Shown here: in pieces, positions 8,304 to 15,962 of the stretch | Position numbering within the stretch: position 1 is the stretch's first letter | Layout of the letters: each line of letters opens with the position of its first letter | NCBI RefSeq assembly: GCF_008329705.1 | Contig: NZ_VTSX01000001.1 | Coordinates: forward strand, 186,001 to 250,000 | DNA from: Chryseobacterium sp. SN22 | GTDB taxonomy: Bacteria; Bacteroidota; Bacteroidia; Flavobacteriales; Weeksellaceae | Direction: 5' to 3' | DNA: 64,000 nucleotides | The notes under the pieces: generated by a model | The model's database searches: none | What the model was told of the DNA's origin: nothing | The model's input: only the letters and a program-made list of their open reading frames with translations | Program-made: the position numbers and the translations under genes

Positions 8304-9024
8304 AATCGAAGGTTTTGCTGGAGCCTTCCACCATTTTCAGCAAAGCGGAAAGTTCTTCCTTCGTAAGGTCCCTCCATTTTCCGATGGGTAAATCCAGTTT
8401 GATATTCAGAACCCGGATCCTTTTCAGCTTTTTTACCTCATAGCCGAGGTATTCGCACATTCTGCGGATCTGGCGGTTCAGGCCCTGCGTCAATACGATT
8501 CTGAAATTCATTTCATCGATTTTTTCAACTTCGCATTTCTTGGTAACGGTATCCAGAATCGGAACCCCGTTACGCATCTTGTCCAGGAATTTAGGTGTAA
8601 TCGGTTTATCGACCCTTACGATGTATTCTTTTCCATGGTTGTTCCTTGACCGCAGGATCTTATTCACGATATCGCCGTCACTGGTTAAAAGAATCAGCCC
8701 TTCGCTAGGCTTATCCAGCCTGCCGATTGGAAAGATTCTTTTGGGATGGTTGATGTAATCGATGATGTTGTTCTGTTCACGCCTGGTGTCCGTTGTGCAG
8801 ACAATTCCCACGGGTTTGTTGAAGGCAATATATACATGATCTTCTTCGGGCTCGCGGATCGGCTTACCGTCTACCAAAATCACATCTTCGTCGGAAACCT
8901 TGGTCCCCATTTCCGGAACTTTTCCGTTGATGGTGATCCTTCCCTCCTCCAATAATTTGTCAGCTGCCCTTCTTGAGCAATATCCTACTTCCGATAAATA
9001 TTTATTGATCCTTGTCTTTTCCAT
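8302..9024 (-). CDS. rluF: 23S rRNA pseudouridine synthase, RluF/RsuA family
   Basis: Makes pseudouridine in rRNA; the RluF group acts on 23S rRNA around U2604. The 240 residues comprise an N-terminal S4 RNA-binding domain ([30 protein letters not shown], 5-34) and an RsuA-type catalytic domain with the motif [18 protein letters not shown] at 101-118, Asp104 being the catalytic aspartate. [25 protein letters not shown] near 180-205 is the conserved RsuA/RluF closing motif. Its ATG overlaps the stop of the preceding gene (TAATG), so translation is probably coupled. RluF rather than RluB is the best guess from length and sequence; the exact uridine is not provable here. Confidence 0.88.
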   Translation of the reverse strand: MEKTRINKYLSEVGYCSRRAADKLLEEGRITINGKVPEMGTKVSDEDVILVDGKPIREPEEDHVYIAFNKPVGIVCTTDTRREQNNIIDYINHPKRIFPIGRLDKPSEGLILLTSDGDIVNKILRSRNNHGKEYIVRVDKPITPKFLDKMRNGVPILDTVTKKCEVEKIDEMNFRIVLTQGLNRQIRRMCEYLGYEVKKLKRIRVLNIKLDLPIGKWRDLTKEELSALLKMVEGSSKTFD

Positions 9025-9617
9025 TAGTCTTCTCCGTAGCCGGTATAATTTTTATTGCTGAAAATGGTAACCCCATAACTCAGTCCGACAAAAACGGCGC
9101 TTGAGTTTGCAAATTTATGACTTTCCAGAATAATGCCTCCCTCCTGGCTCAGTCTTTTTAAATAGGAGATCTGGATACCCAGTTTCAACCCGTAGAATTG
9201 GGAATCGGAAACTGCCGACCGGTTTATCTGTTTTCCGTAATTAAGATCGACAAAGATCGGTTCGTCTCCTGAATTAAACATAATCTTTGGCTGGAAAACC
9301 CAGTACAGCAAATGAAAATTATCCGCGATAAAACTGTATTTCAGACCTGAACCCAAAGCTAGATTCGGTATAAAATTATAACCTGCCACAGCCGTAATTC
9401 CGTAGGTAAAATCATTCGGCAAATAAGGTGAAACATTCTGCTGGTAATCCTGGGAATCTTTATTCTGGTTATCTTTGATTCTGTTGGCCAGATTATATCC
9501 CAAATTAACCGTGGGATTGATATAAAATCCCATTACCGGTTTTGAAGGTTTCGTTTCCTGTGAAAAAATCAAAGAGAAAGAAACTGAAGCCAGCATCAGG
9601 AATATTCTTTTAATCAT
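9024..9617 (-). CDS. Hypothetical exported protein, beta-barrel-like
   Basis: 197 residues from ATG 9617 ([20 protein letters not shown]), which gives a clean signal peptide cut near [10 protein letters not shown]. The mature part has alternating strands typical of small outer-membrane barrels ([48 protein letters not shown]). Charged turns and terminal aromatic residues fit an outer-membrane protein, but no named family was recognised. The start overlaps the truB stop by 8 nt and the stop overlaps the rluF start, so it is co-translated inside the truB-rluF operon. A longer frame starting at 9677 is less likely because it would lie inside truB and bury the signal peptide. Confidence 0.75.
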   Translation of the reverse strand: MIKRIFLMLASVSFSLIFSQETKPSKPVMGFYINPTVNLGYNLANRIKDNQNKDSQDYQQNVSPYLPNDFTYGITAVAGYNFIPNLALGSGLKYSFIADNFHLLYWVFQPKIMFNSGDEPIFVDLNYGKQINRSAVSDSQFYGLKLGIQISYLKRLSQEGGIILESHKFANSSAVFVGLSYGVTIFSNKNYTGYGED

Positions 9618-10308
9618 GATCGAATTTAAAATCATTATCCAGAAAATCAGAGGTTGCATTTTCAATCTTGTAATCACCGATTTTCGTCCTTCTCAATTGT
9701 GTAAGATAAGCTCCGACACCCAGTTCCTGGCCGATGTCATGGGCGAGGCTCCGGATGTAGGTACCTTTTGAACAGCCAACCGTAAAGCTTACCAGTGGAA
9801 AATCAATTTTAACATCAGTGATGTAGAATATGGTGGTTTTCCTGGATTTCATTTCTACTTCTGTTCCTGCCCGTGCCAAATCATAGGCCCGCTTTCCATC
9901 GATTTTAATTGCCGAAAATACAGGCGGTGTCTGATCGATCTCCCCTATAAATTTTTCCAGGGCGGTTCTCACCTGCGCTCCGGTAATTTGCGAAATATCC
10001 TGATGAAGAATCTCAGGTTTTTCGGTATCATAAGATTCGGTCTGTACCCCGATTTTGATCTCCGTCCAGTATTCTTTCGGAGCGTCCTGTATCTGCGGGA
10101 TTTTCTTGGTAAATTTACCGCAGCATACAATCAGAAGGCCCGTCGCCCTGGGATCCAAAGTTCCGGCATGGCCGATCTTGAATTTCTTGGGAAGATCAAA
10201 CTCTCTTTTGAGTTTGTATTTCATTTTGTTGACCGCCTGAAAAGACGTCCAATCCAAAGGTTTGTCGAGTAAAAACAGATGTCCTTCCTGTAAATCTTCT
10301 GCAGTCAT
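9610..10308 (-). CDS. truB: tRNA pseudouridine(55) synthase TruB
   Basis: Forms pseudouridine 55 in the T-loop of tRNAs. The 232 residues carry LLDKPLDWTSFQAVNKMK at 13-30, the catalytic motif GHAGTLDPRATGLL with Asp52, then TPPVFSAIKIDGKRAYDLARAG and CSKGTYIRSLAHDIGQELG, all TruB hallmarks. It lacks a C-terminal PUA extension, as usual for the short form in this phylum. It sits 48 nt downstream of uppP in the minus-strand run ftsX - DUF3098 - uppP - truB - barrel protein - rluF. Confidence 0.96.
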   Translation of the reverse strand: MTAEDLQEGHLFLLDKPLDWTSFQAVNKMKYKLKREFDLPKKFKIGHAGTLDPRATGLLIVCCGKFTKKIPQIQDAPKEYWTEIKIGVQTESYDTEKPEILHQDISQITGAQVRTALEKFIGEIDQTPPVFSAIKIDGKRAYDLARAGTEVEMKSRKTTIFYITDVKIDFPLVSFTVGCSKGTYIRSLAHDIGQELGVGAYLTQLRRTKIGDYKIENATSDFLDNDFKFDHD

Positions 10309-10356
10309 TGTATATGGGTAATGAATAATAGGTAATGAGTAAGGGAAGAATTGAAT

Positions 10357-11175
10357 TTATTGGAACCAATAAAAATAAATCAGTAAAGCGATCCCGACAA
10401 AAATACGGTACCAGCCCCATGGCCTGAAACCATACTTATTTAAAAATCCGATAAAAGCTTTAATAGCAATCAGAGCTACGATAAACGCCACGACGTTTCC
10501 GACAATGAAAACTGTAATATGTTCCTGAGATTCTATGATCATCTCATAGCCTTTCTGCGGATTCGGGGTTTCCTTGCCCCACGTTTTTACAAATACCGAA
10601 TATACCGTTACGGCAAGCATTGTTGGCACAGCCAGGAAGAATGAAAACTCAGCCGCCGCTTTTCTTGTTAAGCCCTGCGTCATTCCACCGATGATGGAAG
10701 CTGCACTCCGGCTGGTTCCCGGCATCATAGCCAGACACTGCCAGAATCCGATCGTAACCGCTTTTTTAATGGTAATCCCTTTTTCGTCGTCTATCGTCGG
10801 ATTTTTAAACCATTGGTCGGCAAACAGCAGCACAACCCCACCCAAAACCAATACTGAAGAAATGGCAATCTGGTTTCCTAACACCGCCTCGATTTTGTCA
10901 TCAAACAGATAACCCAACACCAACGCCGGAATGACCGCAAAGGCAAGCTTGAAATAAAACTGCAGGTTTTTCAGGTCGAAAAATTTCTTCCAGTAAGCCA
11001 CTACTACGGAAAGAATGGCCCCAAACTGAATGGAAACCTGAAACATTTTTAAAAATTCAGTCTCTTCCAGGCCCAGCAAATTCGCAGTAAACCCCATGTG
11101 GGCGGTAGAAGAAATCGGAAGGTATTCCGTTAGCCCTTCTACGATAGCAATGATGATTGCTTTGATTAAATCCAT
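10357..11175 (-). CDS. uppP: Undecaprenyl-diphosphatase (BacA/UppP)
   Basis: Inner-membrane enzyme that recycles undecaprenyl pyrophosphate to the monophosphate lipid carrier for peptidoglycan and surface glycan synthesis; it also underlies bacitracin tolerance. The 272 residues show the two signature motifs, EGLTEYLPISSTAH at 13-26 and MMPGTSRSAASIIGGM around 153-168, and several hydrophobic membrane segments. The length is normal. It lies 88 nt after the DUF3098 gene in the ftsX cluster, tying cell division and wall-precursor recycling together. Confidence 0.97.
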   Translation of the reverse strand: MDLIKAIIIAIVEGLTEYLPISSTAHMGFTANLLGLEETEFLKMFQVSIQFGAILSVVVAYWKKFFDLKNLQFYFKLAFAVIPALVLGYLFDDKIEAVLGNQIAISSVLVLGGVVLLFADQWFKNPTIDDEKGITIKKAVTIGFWQCLAMMPGTSRSAASIIGGMTQGLTRKAAAEFSFFLAVPTMLAVTVYSVFVKTWGKETPNPQKGYEMIIESQEHITVFIVGNVVAFIVALIAIKAFIGFLNKYGFRPWGWYRIFVGIALLIYFYWFQ

Positions 11176-11263
11176 AACGTATTTAAAAATTAAAAGACTA
11201 AAAAACTGAGAAACCCGGATCTATCCGAATTTCCCAACTTCTTAATCTCTAATAAAAATTGAT

Positions 11264-11563
11264 TTATTTTCTTTTCAGAATTGCATACACTTCTATCGCA
11301 AAACCGATTACCACAAACAACGGGGCAATACGGATCCTGCGGATGGAAAAAATACCTTCGTTCCAGGAATTAGGATCGTATTTTCCGTCTACGGTATTGG
11401 CATCGGGGCCCATCATCAGAAGGAAACCTACCACGATACACGCAAAGCCGATCAGCATCCACTTAAAGTTCTGTTTTCCGAAGTAGAACGTGTTTTCCTG
11501 CGGCGCTTCGGCTGTTTCTTTACCGAAGCTTTCAGCGGAAAATTTATTTGTTTTTTTGCTCAT
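11264..11563 (-). CDS. DUF3098 family small membrane protein
   Basis: 99 residues with two membrane helices: FKWMLIGFACIVVGFLLMMG (about 33-52) and RIAPLFVVIGFAIEVYAIL (about 78-96), separated by a hydrophilic loop with DPNSWNEGIFS. This matches DUF3098, a flavobacterial family of unknown function found next to ftsX. It starts 2 nt after the ftsX stop, so it is surely co-transcribed and probably translationally coupled. Confidence 0.85.
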   Translation of the reverse strand: MSKKTNKFSAESFGKETAEAPQENTFYFGKQNFKWMLIGFACIVVGFLLMMGPDANTVDGKYDPNSWNEGIFSIRRIRIAPLFVVIGFAIEVYAILKRK

Positions 11564-11565
11564 TG

Positions 11566-12465
11566 TTAAGAGTAATATAAGTCATCAACACTTGATCTCA
11601 GGAATCTCCAGGTCGCAATCACCGTACTTAAAACCGTAATGAAAATCCCTACGCCCAATACCAGGAAAACAAGCCAGAAGTACTGGTTGTTGTCCTGTAC
11701 GAAAGCAGACCCGATCTGGCTTGTGAAGTAATACCAAACCCCGAAAAGCGCCAGAAGCCCGATTACTGAACCTATGGCTCCCAGAACAACTGCTTCTATA
11801 ATGAAAGGCTTCAAGATAAATCTTCTTTTCGCTCCTACCAGCTGCATGGTTTTAATGATAAATCGCTTGGAGAATATTTTCAGGCGGATGGAGTTGTTGA
11901 TCAGGACTACTGCCAGGATTAAAAACAGTACGGAAAATCCTAAAATCCATTTCAAAATCCGGCTGAGGTTGTTGTATACATCCACCATCAATGTACTGTC
12001 ATTCTTCACATCGATAATTCCCGGAACGCCTTTAATAACTTTGATGGCCTGATCGATTTTGGTAGGATCCACATATTCCGGCTTCAATGCAATTTCTACA
12101 GATGAAGGGAAAATATTTTCTTCAAAGAGCGCATCCGCATCAATTCCCATTGCTTTTTTAGCTTCTTTGGAAGCCATCTCCCTTGTAATATAAGTGGCTT
12201 TTTTTACAGGTGCCAGTGTCTGAATTTCTTTGAAAACCTCAGCTTCCATTTTCGCAATCTTTACAGAATCCTTAGCATCATAGTTTTCATCAAAATAAGC
12301 ATTTACTACCAGCTGTTCTTTGATGTAATCTGAATATTTCTGGGCATTAATCAGGATAAGTCCCATTAATCCCAACAAAAATAACACTAAGGCAATACTT
12401 ATTACTACTGTAATATTGCTGGACCTAAGCCTTTTCTTATTAAACTCATCTACCGATTTAGCCAT
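11566..12465 (-). CDS. ftsX: Cell division protein FtsX
   Basis: Permease-like partner of the ATPase FtsE; in other bacteria FtsEX activates septal peptidoglycan hydrolases. The 299 residues have the FtsX topology: one N-terminal helix (VVISIALVLFLLGLMGLILI, about 20-39), a periplasmic domain of about 130 residues, then three C-terminal helices (ILGFSVLFLILAVVLI; FIIEAVVLGAIGSVIGLLALFG; FWLVFLVLGVGIFITVLSTVIA). No ftsE is adjacent. First gene of a minus-strand operon and divergent from rsmA across a 92-bp spacer. Confidence 0.93.
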   Translation of the reverse strand: MAKSVDEFNKKRLRSSNITVVISIALVLFLLGLMGLILINAQKYSDYIKEQLVVNAYFDENYDAKDSVKIAKMEAEVFKEIQTLAPVKKATYITREMASKEAKKAMGIDADALFEENIFPSSVEIALKPEYVDPTKIDQAIKVIKGVPGIIDVKNDSTLMVDVYNNLSRILKWILGFSVLFLILAVVLINNSIRLKIFSKRFIIKTMQLVGAKRRFILKPFIIEAVVLGAIGSVIGLLALFGVWYYFTSQIGSAFVQDNNQYFWLVFLVLGVGIFITVLSTVIATWRFLRSSVDDLYYS

Positions 12466-12557
12466 TAATATTAAAATTTTTGGCTAAAATAGAAAAAATC
12501 TTCCGAAATTTGGGAACGAAAAAGAGAAAATCACTGTTAATAAAATCATAAAAAACA

Positions 12558-13328
12558 TTGAGTGTAAAAGCAAAAAAGCATCTTGGTCAGCACTTTCTGA
12601 CGGATGAAAACATCGCAAAAAAAATCGTGGATGGTCTCAGTTTTGAAGGCTACCGGAACGTTATGGAAGTGGGTCCGGGAATGGGGGTCCTTACGAAATA
12701 CCTCTTGGAAAAAGATCAGCAGATCTATCTTGCGGAAATTGATAAGGAATCAATAGAGTACCTGAAAGACAACTATCCCAAAATTACGGAAGAGACTTTT
12801 GTGGGTGATTTCCTGAAACAGGATTTTCAGTTTATGAAAGATGAACAGATTGCGATTATCGGAAATTTCCCGTATAATATTTCTTCACAGATTTTATTTA
12901 AGATTATCGATTATTATGAACTGATCCCAGAAATGGTAGGCATGTTCCAGAAGGAAGTGGCCGAAAGAACGGCTGCCGTTCCGAGAACCAAAGATTACGG
13001 CATCCTGTCCGTCCTTATTCAGGCGTATTATGATACAACGTATCTGTTTACCGTTCACGAAAATGTATTCAACCCGCCTCCGAAAGTAAAGTCGGGCGTA
13101 ATCCGGATTACGAGAAACCCGAAGGAAGGACTGGCCGGAAATGAAATCCTTTTCAAGCAGATTGTAAAGGCCGGTTTTAACCAAAGAAGAAAAAAACTTT
13201 CCAATGCCCTGAAAATACTCGATATTCCGGAAGCTCTGAAAACCCATGAATTTATGGACAAAAGAGCCGAAGAACTCAGCGTAACGGACTTCATTTCCTT
13301 TACACGGCTCTGGAAAGAAAACCGGTAA
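12558..13328 (+). CDS. rsmA: 16S rRNA (adenine(1518)-N(6)/adenine(1519)-N(6))-dimethyltransferase
   Basis: Dimethylates two adenines in the 3' hairpin of 16S rRNA late in 30S assembly; its loss gives kasugamycin resistance. The 256 residues carry HLGQHFLTDENIAKKI (8-23), the SAM-binding motif EVGPGMGVLT (37-46) and the catalytic motif as NFPY (103-106; the family usually has NLPY or NIPY). FNQRRKKLSNAL near 210 is the conserved C-terminal RNA-binding motif. The only plausible start is TTG 12558 (MSVKAKKHLGQ), because no ATG precedes the conserved N-terminus. A hairpin terminator follows the stop. Confidence 0.96.
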   Translation: MSVKAKKHLGQHFLTDENIAKKIVDGLSFEGYRNVMEVGPGMGVLTKYLLEKDQQIYLAEIDKESIEYLKDNYPKITEETFVGDFLKQDFQFMKDEQIAIIGNFPYNISSQILFKIIDYYELIPEMVGMFQKEVAERTAAVPRTKDYGILSVLIQAYYDTTYLFTVHENVFNPPPKVKSGVIRITRNPKEGLAGNEILFKQIVKAGFNQRRKKLSNALKILDIPEALKTHEFMDKRAEELSVTDFISFTRLWKENR

Positions 13329-13348
13329 TATTTACTTATAATAAAAGA

Positions 13349-13385
13349 GGCTGTCTGAAATTCCAGGCAGCTTCTTCCTTTTTAC
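13349..13385 (+). terminator. Rho-independent terminator of rsmA
   Basis: An 8-bp stem GCTGTCTG / CAGGCAGC (one G-T pair, loop AAATTC) followed by TTCTTCCTTTTTA. Confidence 0.75.
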
Positions 13386-13402
13386 TACTGATACCTATAC
13401 AT

Positions 13403-13433
13403 AAAAAAAGACTGCCCTTTTCGGACAGCCTTT
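13403..13433 (-). terminator. Rho-independent terminator of the first choice-of-anchor L gene
   Basis: On the minus strand GGCTGTCC, loop GAAAA, GGGCAGTC, then a run of seven T. It lies back to back with the rsmA terminator and shares the GCTGTC stem sequence. Confidence 0.8.
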
Positions 13434-13462
13434 AGTATCTGCATTATCGATTAATTGATTAT

Positions 13463-15844
13463 TTATTCCCTGTTTTTCAGAAGAATCCAGCCGGAATGGT
13501 TCATGTTGGCTTTGGATTTCGGATACTGAAAATTAAATTTATACCAGTACGTCGCTGTCGGCAATCTTTTTCCTCCCAGTGTTCCATCCCAGACAGGTGT
13601 CTGTTTTGAGAATTTGAACAACTCCGATCCGTACCGGTCGTAAACCGATCCTGTGAAATTATTGAATGACCCGAGAGCCGTAAGGTCTAAGGTATCGTTA
13701 ACACCATCCTGATTCGGTGTAATGATGTTGGCAATATTGAAAGTGAAGAATTCCAGTGCGCCTACACAATGTGTTCCTACCGTTCTTACCTGAATGTTAT
13801 AATTGGCATTATTGGTCAGCCCTGTAAATACATTCGACGGCTGCCAGGTGATCCCGCCGTCAACGGAGTATTCGGCCGTCTGAGGGATATTGTTGATCAT
13901 CGGTACTTCCGCACTAATTGTCAAGGTATTGTTGCTGTATTCAAGGTTCGTTACATAAGGGGATGCTGCAGCCATTACTTTAGCCGTAAATGTCCTTTCG
14001 CAGAATCCGTTTTTGATTTTCACCGAGTAAATACCCCACTGGTCTACGTCGATTGTTCTGGTAACGGCACCTGTACTCCAAAGGTACGTATAGTTAGGGC
14101 CGTCTCCGGCATCAAGCGTTACCCGGTCTCCCGCACAAATCTCTACGTCACGCAGGGAAGAAACAATCTCAGGCACTACCTCAACGGTAATTTTGGCCGG
14201 CAGTAAAGATTTACAACCTTTTGCTCCGATTGCATACACCTGGAAGGTCGTGGTATTATAAATGGTGGCCGATTGGGTATTCCCGGTTCCTGGGAAATTT
14301 GCCCATTCGTAGGTTACTCCTCCGGTTGCTGTAAGATCTACCGTTGCTCCCGGACAAACTTTAATATCCGAAACCGCAAGGTTTATAGTAGGTCTGGCTT
14401 CCTTTAATAATTTAAGTTCAACCCTCTTGCTACAGAAGCCTCCGTTTGAAACCACGACATATAGGGTCTGGCCATCGGTACCGTTATAATGAAGAATGTC
14501 GGTAATAAAATTATTGTTCTGCGCAATCGCATCCGCCTGATTTACATAAAAACGGAACACCGCTCCGGGGGTCGTGCTTATGGATGGCATGGCATCCGTT
14601 AAATCAAACCACGTAATGTCCGGCGTTGTACACAGCAGTAAAGTAGCATCAACAGCCGCCGGAGTTGTTCCTCCGTTGATTTTGATGTTGGCTTTGCCCG
14701 GACAAGGGCTTCCCGGAAATGTTACCTGGATTTCGTAGTTTCCCGGTTGTGTAGCGGTAATGGTCGGGGATGTTGCTCCCGGAATGGCTACACCGTTCAG
14801 ATACCACTGGTAATTCATGTTGGGATCGCTTATGGAAGCAGTAATTACCTGAGGAACAGCATCACATACATTGATTTCTTCCGGCAAGGTAGCTCCTGTT
14901 GAGTCCTGTAATTCAACATTAATATTGAAAGATCCTCCTTCAAGAAAAACGGCCGTATCATAAATACTGTCAGTGCCGAACTGTCCGTAGTCGGCCACCA
15001 CCATTTTAAAGTGGTAAGACTGGCCTGGAACTACTGTAGCGGTAGCCTGCAAAGGAACGGTTCTTCCATTGAAATTGGTTTCGATATTCGCAGTATTATA
15101 TCCTCCGAAGAAAGCGACGTTAGGAGCTCCGCATCCCATATCAAAACCGGCATCACTGTTCTGCGGGTGGATATTCGTTACGCTTACCGGTCCGGTTCCC
15201 GGTGCCGGCAATACTGCCATATTTACGTAAGGTCCGCCTGCAGTGGGCTTCAGCAATAAGGCAAAGGCATCGGCAAAACTACAGGGAAAACTTCCGGTAT
15301 ATTCTTCCGAAGCCATCAGGTAATTAAATTTTACCTGGGAAGAGGTGGGTACAAAATCGAATTCAAGGATCGCAGCGTTGGTTAGAAATCCGGTAGACCC
15401 TATGGCAGCGGCAAGATCCGGGTCACTTCCTGTGGAAAGATTATCACCAAGAGTAAAAGGCTCCAGTGCATTTCCTGCCTTTCTGGCAAATCCGGTGGAT
15501 AATACAATTCCGTCCTTAAACGGGAAATTGGTAGTCCCTCTGTTGAAATATCCCCAGGCCCGGTCTGCAACGGCAGGTCCCTGATTCGGGCTTACAGTAA
15601 CATTGGAAACATTGGGTGTTACGCAGCTGTTGGTTCCGGATGAGATCAATACATCCTTTACCAGCTGCTCGGCGGTATAGGCAGAAGCCGGATAAGTCGG
15701 AACATTTACGTCTATAAAAGCACCGGCTTTCGCAGTTGCGGAATTACCTTCTTTTTTAAGTTTTCGGGGAATATTGGATTGTGAATAAAAGAGACTCGAC
15801 GACGAGGCTAAAATTAAAGAAAAAATCAGTAAGCATCTCTTCAT
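13463..15844 (-). CDS. Choice-of-anchor L domain protein with T9SS type B sorting domain (paralog 1 of 3)
   Basis: A large secreted surface protein of about 793 residues from ATG 15844 (MKRCLLIFSLILASSSSLFYSQ signal peptide; an in-frame ATG 18 nt upstream is less likely). The order is: signal peptide; choice-of-anchor L domain (about 30-310, with AGAFIDVNVPTYPASAYTAEQL, IVLSTGFARKAGN, LEFDFVPTSSQVKFNYLMASEEY and YHFKMVVADY); Ig/PKD-like modules (CDAVPQVITASISDPNMNYQWYLNG and GGVTYEWANFPGTGN); and the C-terminal gliding motility-associated type B domain (ITPNQDGVNDTLDLTALG, YDRYGSELFKF, WDGTLGG, LPTATYWYKFNF, GWILLKNRE). The type B domain directs outer-membrane passage through T9SS. It has its own promoter and terminator. 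The ligand is unknown; adhesion is the usual inference. Confidence 0.9.
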   Translation of the reverse strand: MKRCLLIFSLILASSSSLFYSQSNIPRKLKKEGNSATAKAGAFIDVNVPTYPASAYTAEQLVKDVLISSGTNSCVTPNVSNVTVSPNQGPAVADRAWGYFNRGTTNFPFKDGIVLSTGFARKAGNALEPFTLGDNLSTGSDPDLAAAIGSTGFLTNAAILEFDFVPTSSQVKFNYLMASEEYTGSFPCSFADAFALLLKPTAGGPYVNMAVLPAPGTGPVSVTNIHPQNSDAGFDMGCGAPNVAFFGGYNTANIETNFNGRTVPLQATATVVPGQSYHFKMVVADYGQFGTDSIYDTAVFLEGGSFNINVELQDSTGATLPEEINVCDAVPQVITASISDPNMNYQWYLNGVAIPGATSPTITATQPGNYEIQVTFPGSPCPGKANIKINGGTTPAAVDATLLLCTTPDITWFDLTDAMPSISTTPGAVFRFYVNQADAIAQNNNFITDILHYNGTDGQTLYVVVSNGGFCSKRVELKLLKEARPTINLAVSDIKVCPGATVDLTATGGVTYEWANFPGTGNTQSATIYNTTTFQVYAIGAKGCKSLLPAKITVEVVPEIVSSLRDVEICAGDRVTLDAGDGPNYTYLWSTGAVTRTIDVDQWGIYSVKIKNGFCERTFTAKVMAAASPYVTNLEYSNNTLTISAEVPMINNIPQTAEYSVDGGITWQPSNVFTGLTNNANYNIQVRTVGTHCVGALEFFTFNIANIITPNQDGVNDTLDLTALGSFNNFTGSVYDRYGSELFKFSKQTPVWDGTLGGKRLPTATYWYKFNFQYPKSKANMNHSGWILLKNRE

Positions 15845-15859
15845 AATATTTCGTTTTAA

Positions 15860-15867
15860 CAAATTTA
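15860..15867 (-). promoter_or_regulatory. -7 box for choice-of-anchor L gene 1
   Basis: Minus-strand TAAATTTG fits TAnnTTTG; its last base is 15 nt upstream of the ATG at 15844. No convincing TTG -33 element was found. Confidence 0.45.
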
Positions 15868-15920
15868 AATTTTTTCTGCGGAAATCGCATATATAAATAG
15901 CTTTTTTATGAATAAATAAT

Positions 15921-15946
15921 AAAAAAACCTCCCAAAATGAGAGGTT
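15921..15946 (-). terminator. Rho-independent terminator of choice-of-anchor L gene 2
   Basis: Minus strand: AACCTCT / GGAGGTT-type stem around ATTTTG, followed by a run of seven T. Confidence 0.8.
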
Positions 15947-15962
15947 ATAATTTAATTATCTT

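Noticed and set aside
9618-9677. Longer N-terminus for the barrel-like protein
   Set aside because: Would overlap truB by over 60 nt and hide a clean signal peptide that starts at 9617.
13769-14206. Plus-strand frame of 145 codons inside choice-of-anchor L gene 1
   Set aside because: Lies wholly within the real gene on the other strand, Arg/Ser/Cys-rich translation without family likeness, no promoter.
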